Of a DNA stretch of 10,821 nucleotides, positions 5,965 through 10,821 are shown in pieces. Under the pieces are notes generated by a model. The model searched no databases and was not told the origin of the DNA. It saw nothing but the letters and a program-made list of their open reading frames with translations. Source of the stretch: JAJZOM01 sp046703545 (lineage in GTDB: Archaea > Thermoplasmatota > Thermoplasmata > Thermoplasmatales > Thermoplasmataceae); contig JBJKSX010000019.1 of assembly GCA_046703545.1 (NCBI GenBank), positions 1 to 10,821 on the forward strand, written 5' to 3'. A program made the position numbers and the translations under genes. The stretch's first letter is position 1. Each line of letters starts with the position of its first letter.

Positions 5965-7458
5965 ATGATTTCCAACGACACCCTCGGTCCTTCAGAATCA
6001 AGCGGCAAAGACGAATTGCTTCGGGAGTACTCTCTGAACCTTGATTTTGCAAAGGCTGAAATAATACGGGCCGCGGAGAACTCAGAAATCATTTACCGTG
6101 TTGTTGAACCCCCATTGACAAGCAAGGAAACCCAGGAATTCTTTGATCTCAAATCAGAAATTAACGATCTCCTTCCCGACATACTCGGGAGGATGCCCGG
6201 GGGCAATAATGACCTGGAATTCATTATCGGGGCCTTCGTCCACCAGCGAAGGCCATGGCTCAAAGGAGAACGCTATGAGAAGCTCCTGTACTACCTGACC
6301 CGTGATTTCAGGGGCTACGGGCTGGTTGACCCCCTTGTGAGGGACCAGAACATAGAGGATGTTTCCTGTGACGGGCCGGAAATGCCAATTTTTGTCTATC
6401 ACAAGGAATTCGGGTCCATCAAGACAACGGCCAGATTCTCCACAAACGAGGCCCTTGACTCTTTCATCATAAGGCTTGCGCAGATGAGCGGCAAATCGGT
6501 GTCCATCAATTCCCCAATACTGGATTCTATCACCAAGGACGGCCACAGGGTGCAGGCCGTTTACGGCAGTGAAGTTTCAAGCAGGGGGCCTGTGTTCACC
6601 CTGAGGCTGTTCAGGGAGAGGCCTTTCACTCCTGTAGACCTCATTAGAAGCCGCACTGCCAGCCCTGAACTCATGGCATACCTGTGGTTCATGACCGAGG
6701 GGCTCAACTCTGCAATGATTGTTGGTGCACCGGGGGCAGGAAAGACCTCAACTTTGAACTCTACACTTCTTTTTGCCCCAGGAAACACCAAAATCTTCAG
6801 CATTGAGGAGACCAGGGAATTGAACATACCCCACGAGAACTGGATTGCTGCCGAGACCAGGAGGAAAAACGCGGTAAGCAGCCAGAAAGGTGTGGAGAAG
6901 CTGGGCACATTTGACCTGGTGACAATGGCCATGAGGCAGAGGCCAACCTACATAGTGGTAGGAGAAGTGAGAGGAAGGGAAACCTATGCACTGTTCCAGG
7001 CAATGGCCACAGGGCATACCACGTATGCCACGATACATGCTGATTCAATGGAGTCGCTTCTTAACAGGCTTGAAAATGAGCCCATGAACATACCCCGTGT
7101 GCTTGTTTCCTACCTGAACATTGTCATATTCATTAATTTCGTCAGGCTTGAGGGAAAGATGGTCAGAAGAATCACCGAGGTTGACGAGATAGTGGGGATC
7201 GACGGCAGGACAAATGAAATCCTGTACAACAGGGTATTCAGGTATGACCCGGAAAATGACAGGTTTATATACGCAGGCTCAAGCAGGCTTTATGATAGGA
7301 TAATGGAGCAGCGAAGTTTCAACCAGGTGGAATTCAGGAAGGAGATAGACGCCAGATCCAAAATGCTGAGAGAGCTTGCAGAAGCAGGTGAGACAGACAA
7401 CGATGAAATAGCCCGAAAGATAAGGGTGAAGCAGTGGAACTGGATAAGGGGTGAGTGA
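5965..7458 (+). CDS. Archaeal type II/IV secretion (pilus) ATPase, first copy
   Basis: A 497-residue hexameric motor ATPase of the GspE/TadA/ArlI superfamily, cytoplasmic and acting on the platform proteins encoded next. The N-domain ends with the archaeal signature GYGLVDPLVRDQNIEDVSCDG (117-137). In the ATPase domain, Walker A is GAPGAGKT (254-261, K260). The Asp-box region is SIEETRELN (279-287), Walker B is YIVVGEVRG (329-337, E334), and the His box is GHTTYATIHAD (350-360) with both histidines, H351 and H358. All catalytic parts are intact. Between ENWI and FDL is a 21-residue loop with net positive charge (RRK, QK, EK). The stop TGA overlaps the GTG of the next gene by 4 nt (GTGA). It could drive pilus assembly, protein secretion or adhesion; no pilin gene in the window decides which. 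Confidence 0.95.
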   Translation: MISNDTLGPSESSGKDELLREYSLNLDFAKAEIIRAAENSEIIYRVVEPPLTSKETQEFFDLKSEINDLLPDILGRMPGGNNDLEFIIGAFVHQRRPWLKGERYEKLLYYLTRDFRGYGLVDPLVRDQNIEDVSCDGPEMPIFVYHKEFGSIKTTARFSTNEALDSFIIRLAQMSGKSVSINSPILDSITKDGHRVQAVYGSEVSSRGPVFTLRLFRERPFTPVDLIRSRTASPELMAYLWFMTEGLNSAMIVGAPGAGKTSTLNSTLLFAPGNTKIFSIEETRELNIPHENWIAAETRRKNAVSSQKGVEKLGTFDLVTMAMRQRPTYIVVGEVRGRETYALFQAMATGHTTYATIHADSMESLLNRLENEPMNIPRVLVSYLNIVIFINFVRLEGKMVRRITEVDEIVGIDGRTNEILYNRVFRYDPENDRFIYAGSSRLYDRIMEQRSFNQVEFRKEIDARSKMLRELAEAGETDNDEIARKIRVKQWNWIRGE

Positions 7459-8372
7459 GCCTGTTGTTTTCAAAACCCAATGAGAATGACACAAAGAAGG
7501 AACTCTTCAAGGTGCCAAGATTCAACATGCTGTCATTGAAGCTCTTCGGCAAGTTCGTGAACAGGACCTTCAAGTCTGGAAACGTGGATGAAAGCCTTAA
7601 GAAATCCAAGATGAGGATGGGCAGGGTGGAATTCTATTCCACGGCTATGATGGTGCTTCTCATATCGGTTGTAATCCTGGCTGCGGTGGACGCTGTGATC
7701 ATTTACTTCTACCACCACCTCGCTTTCCTGACAATCGCATTATCATTTCTGATTGCCGTATCGGTACTGGCAATTGTTCTGGAGACGCCGACCTCCCTCG
7801 CAAGAAGGAGGAGAAGAAAGATAGACTCGGTAATAACAATTGCATCCGGCTTCTTCGCTACGATGGCATCTGCGGAGGTTCCAATTGACATTATCTTCAG
7901 GGATTTGGGCGACAGCAGGCAGTATGGTGAGATCTCCAATGAGTGCAGGAGCATATGGATCAGGACTGAGCTTTTCGGGCTCGACATCATCTCATCCATA
8001 AAGGAGAGCATCAAGAACTCCCCGTCACTGCGCTTTTCTGAATTTCTGCAGGGGATTGTGACAAGCGTGAATTCCGGAGGAGACCTGAAGCAGTATTTTC
8101 TGGAAAAGGCCAACCAGTTCCAGGGTGAACTGAGCACGCTTATCAAGCAGAATTCAAATTCAATGAGTGTTCTGGCTGAGAGCTTTGTCACCGTGGGTGT
8201 TGCGTTCCCGCTCATTCTCCTTATAGTGGTTGGAATCGTTGCATTCCTGTCACCGACCTCGCCAAGAGGCCTTATCACATTCCTCATCGTAACAGTTGCT
8301 GTAATAATACCTGGAATACTCGCCATATTCGCATACTTCTTTTCAAGCACAATGGGGGAAATCGAGCTATGA
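7455..8372 (+). CDS. T2SSF-domain platform protein, N-terminal-half type (TadB-like)
   Basis: A 305-residue inner-membrane platform protein with a single GspF (T2SSF) domain. After a basic cytoplasmic lead come two helices (about 61-84 and 88-109). The cytoplasmic helical T2SSF core spans about 120-235 (FLQGIVTSVNSGGDLKQYF at 197-215 is typical), then two more helices follow (243-266, 272-297). This matches the N-terminal half of the two-domain archaeal platform ArlJ/FlaJ and, in size, bacterial TadB. The start GTG 7455 overlaps the ATPase stop as GTGA. The SD-like GGGGTGA lies directly before it, which is close, and a TTG at 7464 would be better spaced, so the N-terminus could be three residues shorter. 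It should form the membrane base turned by the neighbouring ATPases. Confidence 0.92.
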   Translation: MSLLFSKPNENDTKKELFKVPRFNMLSLKLFGKFVNRTFKSGNVDESLKKSKMRMGRVEFYSTAMMVLLISVVILAAVDAVIIYFYHHLAFLTIALSFLIAVSVLAIVLETPTSLARRRRRKIDSVITIASGFFATMASAEVPIDIIFRDLGDSRQYGEISNECRSIWIRTELFGLDIISSIKESIKNSPSLRFSEFLQGIVTSVNSGGDLKQYFLEKANQFQGELSTLIKQNSNSMSVLAESFVTVGVAFPLILLIVVGIVAFLSPTSPRGLITFLIVTVAVIIPGILAIFAYFFSSTMGEIEL

Positions 8373-9193
8373 ATGGAAGCAAACTCATCACTCCGGTCGC
8401 CCTTGTCTCAGCCGTTCTTTTTGCATTGCTGAGCGTATTTCTTATTGGGAGTATTGCTCCGTCTGCCAGGGACCCTCTGTTTTATGTTCCATTCAGTTTG
8501 GCAATCATACTGATACCCGTGGGTTTCCTCAGAAGGCTCAGGATATCCAGGATACTGGATGCAAGAAGAAGGATCTCGGACTTCATAAGGGACCTTTCCG
8601 AATACACCATGTATGGCACCCCAATTTCAGAAGCTGTCAAGCTGGTTTCCTCAAATGATTACGGTTACCTGAACAATGATGTGAGGGAACTGGTATCGAG
8701 CATTTCCATAGGGATTCCGGTTGAGGAAGCCCTGAGAAACTTCGGCTCTTCCCTGAAGGATCCACAGATTGAGAGATTTGGGATCATCCTCCAGAAATCA
8801 GGTGAATCCGGGAGCAACACATCTGACGTGATGTCCCTCGTGTCCAGGTTCAGTGCCCAGATGCAGCTCCTGTCAGACGACCGGGCTGCGGAAATGAAGA
8901 ACTACAACCTGATCCTGATGGTGGCCTTCGCTGTTTTCCTTCTTGTAATGGCCATAATAGACGTGAGATTCTTTGATGCAATCAAGGTCCAGTCTGCGAG
9001 CGGATTTCTTTTTCAATCCGCAGGAGCCCCTCTGCTCAAGAAGATTTTTGACAGCGGGATTTATATCGAAGCTATTGGGATAGGCCTGATGATCGGCCTG
9101 ATCAGGGACCGCAACATAGCAAGCGGATTCATGGAAACCGGGGCGATGCTCCTCACCAGTTCCCTGATCCTCTTTCTGGCAGGTGCACTTTAG
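8369..9193 (+). CDS. T2SSF-domain platform protein, C-terminal-half type (TadC-like)
   Basis: A 274-residue companion platform protein. There are two N-terminal helices (about 9-30, 36-55), then a cytoplasmic core at 60-178. The core includes RRRISDFIRDLSEYTMYGTP and the SIGIPVEEALRNF segment (112-125), typical of the second T2SSF domain of archaeal platforms. Three helices follow near 180-203, 230-246 and 253-273. The ATG at 8369 overlaps the previous TGA as ATGA, with GGGGGA about 10 nt upstream, so translation is coupled. In archaella and many archaeal pili both T2SSF domains are in one polypeptide of about 500-600 residues. Here they are separate genes in the same order, as in bacterial TadB/TadC. 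The two proteins probably form one heteromeric platform. Confidence 0.92.
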   Translation: MNGSKLITPVALVSAVLFALLSVFLIGSIAPSARDPLFYVPFSLAIILIPVGFLRRLRISRILDARRRISDFIRDLSEYTMYGTPISEAVKLVSSNDYGYLNNDVRELVSSISIGIPVEEALRNFGSSLKDPQIERFGIILQKSGESGSNTSDVMSLVSRFSAQMQLLSDDRAAEMKNYNLILMVAFAVFLLVMAIIDVRFFDAIKVQSASGFLFQSAGAPLLKKIFDSGIYIEAIGIGLMIGLIRDRNIASGFMETGAMLLTSSLILFLAGAL

Positions 9194-9194
9194 G

Positions 9195-10634
9195 ATGGCT
9201 GAAGACAAAATGACCTTGATGGAAACATACGACCTCTTGGAGGGACTGGTGCACGTGAACATTGAAGCCGGAAATGGCACCATCAGGTATGTTGTGGACG
9301 AGGAGAGGCCGTCAGATGAGGAGAGGGGCCTCATAGATTCCATTGTATCCCAGTACAGGAAGGACAACCTGAAGAGCTTCCCAAATGATTTTGACAATTA
9401 TTCAAGCAGGAGTGAGATTTTCAGGAAGCTTGACAGCAGGGGCATATATTTCCTTGAGCGTTACTACACAGGATACGGGATAATACACCCATTGATGTCT
9501 GACCAGAGAATAGAGGACATAACCTGCGATGGGGTGGGAATACCCATCTTTGTTTTTATCAAGGAATATGGCTTCATTCCCACAAATATCGTATTCAATT
9601 CAGAAGACAGCCTCAATTTCTTCATCCGGAAGATCGCCCAGGAGGGGGGAAAGCAGATTTCTGTATCGGTTCCAGTTGTTGAAGTTGCCCTCAGGGACGG
9701 GTCAAGAGTGTCAGCTTCACTTGGCAGATATGTCACCACCAGGGGACCGAGCTTCTCCATAAGGAAATTCAGGGACATCCCCATCAGCCCTGTTGACCTC
9801 ATACGGCTCGATTCCACAGATTTCACACAGCTTGCCTACCTCTGGACCATCATAGAGTATGGGGCCAACATAATGGTAGTGGGAGGCACCGCCACGGGCA
9901 AGACCACCTTCCTGAACGCCATCCTCAGTTTCGTGTCTCAGGACAAGAAGATTGTCACAATAGAAGACACCAAGGAACTCAACCTGAAGCATGAAAACTG
10001 GATATCCACACTCACCAGGTCTGTTTCAAATGACTCGGAGGATGAGGAAGACAGCAACGACATTGACATGTTTGACCTGCTTGAATCAGCGCTGCGGCAC
10101 CGGCCCAATTACATCGTGGTCGGCGAAGTGAGGGGAGCAGAGACATTCACCGTATTCCAGGCCATGCTGGCAGGCAGATTCGGGATGGGAACGTTTCACG
10201 CAGATGACATGGAAACTTTCGTCCACAGGCTTGAGGCCAGGCCCATATCCATACCACGGAGCCTCATAACGTCACTCAACACTGTGGTACTCCTTGACAC
10301 AACCTATGTAGGTGGAATATTGAAGCGTGGAGTGAAGGAGATTTCTGAGATAGTGGAGGTAGACCCTGGAACTGGAGACCTGGTGGTAAACAAGCTCCCG
10401 GACAGTTCACTGGGAAAGCCTATACCGGCATCTTTTGAGAGTTACGTTTTCAGGCTCATATCAACAAGGGATGGCGTTTCCGTCAATGAGCTGCACGAAC
10501 AGATGCAGAGGAGAAAGCGTTTCCTGGAACGGATGGAGGAAGTTGACATCACAGACTTTGACACTGTGCACAGGCTTCTCTCCCTTTACAAGCTTGACGA
10601 GAGCAGGGCCATGGACATAGTGGAACACTACTGA
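9195..10634 (+). CDS. Archaeal type II/IV secretion (pilus) ATPase, second, divergent copy
   Basis: A 479-residue ATPase of the same superfamily as the first gene, with the same layout. The frame extends to GTG 9183, but I prefer ATG 9195. It follows the upstream stop by 1 nt and has AGGTG 9 nt before it. Walker A is GGTATGKTT (230-238, K236), like the ArlI/FlaI version. The Asp-box region is TIEDTKELN and Walker B is YIVVGEVRG (E311). The His box reads AGRFGMGTFHAD (326-337), so the first histidine is R328 while H335 remains. The loop after ENWI is strongly acidic (SEDEEDSNDID near 281-291), where the first ATPase is basic. The N-terminal region before GYGIIHPL is shorter than in the first copy. 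It may be a second motor for retraction or a different substrate, or a partner in a mixed ring; these are inferences. Confidence 0.93.
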   Translation: MAEDKMTLMETYDLLEGLVHVNIEAGNGTIRYVVDEERPSDEERGLIDSIVSQYRKDNLKSFPNDFDNYSSRSEIFRKLDSRGIYFLERYYTGYGIIHPLMSDQRIEDITCDGVGIPIFVFIKEYGFIPTNIVFNSEDSLNFFIRKIAQEGGKQISVSVPVVEVALRDGSRVSASLGRYVTTRGPSFSIRKFRDIPISPVDLIRLDSTDFTQLAYLWTIIEYGANIMVVGGTATGKTTFLNAILSFVSQDKKIVTIEDTKELNLKHENWISTLTRSVSNDSEDEEDSNDIDMFDLLESALRHRPNYIVVGEVRGAETFTVFQAMLAGRFGMGTFHADDMETFVHRLEARPISIPRSLITSLNTVVLLDTTYVGGILKRGVKEISEIVEVDPGTGDLVVNKLPDSSLGKPIPASFESYVFRLISTRDGVSVNELHEQMQRRKRFLERMEEVDITDFDTVHRLLSLYKLDESRAMDIVEHY

Positions 10635-10821
10635 GTCTTTTCAGCTTCATTGTTTTCCGGCACGCCCGCACCCAGAAGCTTTCTGGACAGGAAAGGTATG
10701 TATATTGTCTGGAGAATGATGGAGAACAGCACTATGAAGGATACAACGACCGCTATTGTTGGCCCGAACTTCAGGAGCTGCGGGTTGTTTGTGCTCAGGC
10801 CAACGCTGTAGGGGACAGTTG
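10628..10821 (-). CDS. C-terminus of a membrane transporter, probably CPA-type cation/proton antiporter
   Basis: A minus-strand frame open from the right edge to TAG 10630-10628 encodes the last 63 residues of a protein whose start is outside the window. It shows a hydrophilic turn (LSTNNPQLLKFG), one strong helix (TIAVVVSFIVLFSIILQT), then IPFLSRKLL and a short charged tail. This pattern, a last helix ending Q(T/G)..IP.L.R.L, is characteristic of the final membrane segment of NhaP/CPA1-like antiporters. One helix is thin evidence and another multipass transporter cannot be excluded. It converges on the second ATPase gene and overlaps its end by 7 nt. Confidence 0.6.
   Translation of the reverse strand, partial: TVPYSVGLSTNNPQLLKFGPTIAVVVSFIVLFSIILQTIYIPFLSRKLLGAGVPENNEAEKTQ

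Noticed and set aside
5871..6092. Minus-strand 73-codon frame overlapping the motor promoter
   Set aside because: It is antisense to the N-terminus of the first ATPase and has no recognisable motif or RBS.
7709..8350. Minus-strand 213-codon frame
   Set aside because: Long, but wholly antisense to the first platform gene, whose helix pattern and T2SSF motifs are clear; a shadow of codon bias.
1..10821. CRISPR arrays, insertion sequences or attachment sites
   Set aside because: No regularly spaced direct repeats, transposase-like frames or terminal inverted repeats were seen. The tRNA has no repeated 3' fragment nearby that would mark an integrated element.

Overview
The window looks like chromosomal DNA of a thermoacidophilic euryarchaeon, most likely a Thermoplasmatales relative. 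It carries archaeal-type secretion ATPases, TATA/BRE-like promoters placed so that some mRNAs would be nearly leaderless, and a tRNA with no encoded CCA followed by a T-run. Arginine is heavily AGG/AGA coded, and one large membrane protein is rich in N-glycosylation sequons. The lineage is inferred from style and not from a database hit.

Positions 1-2781, minus strand: a tightly overlapping operon of four genes read right to left. These are a pol-beta-type nucleotidyltransferase-like protein, a membrane-anchored family 2 glycosyltransferase, a class I SAM methyltransferase, and an unrecognised protein that runs off the left edge. The glycosyltransferase has no ATG/GTG/TTG that would retain its N-terminal strand. 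Its best start is a CTG that overlaps the upstream TGA (CTGA) behind a strong Shine-Dalgarno. The set suggests modification of a surface glycan or glycolipid, but the substrate is unknown.

Positions 3007-5835, minus strand: a 573-residue protein with four N-terminal membrane helices and a large external domain carrying 14 sequons, from a TTG start behind a good SD. Next come tRNA-Ala(GGC) with the G3:U70 identity pair, and an aldo/keto reductase that is probably translated from a leaderless mRNA.

Positions 5965-10634, plus strand: a four-gene motor module of the archaeal type IV filament superfamily, in the order ATPase, platform (N-half type), platform (C-half type), ATPase. The genes overlap by 4 nt or are separated by 1 nt. 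Two different ATPases with two single-domain platform proteins, and no pilin or prepilin peptidase in the window, make this the most interesting system here. The second ATPase has lost the first histidine of the His box. It carries a strongly acidic loop where the first has a basic one, which suggests they may act as an asymmetric pair.

Positions 10628-10821, minus strand: the C-terminus of a membrane protein resembling a CPA-type cation/proton antiporter. Its stop codon overlaps the end of the second ATPase gene. No stretch longer than 300 bases lacks a gene; the two largest gaps (2782-3006 and 4729-4836) hold promoter sequences and the tRNA terminator.
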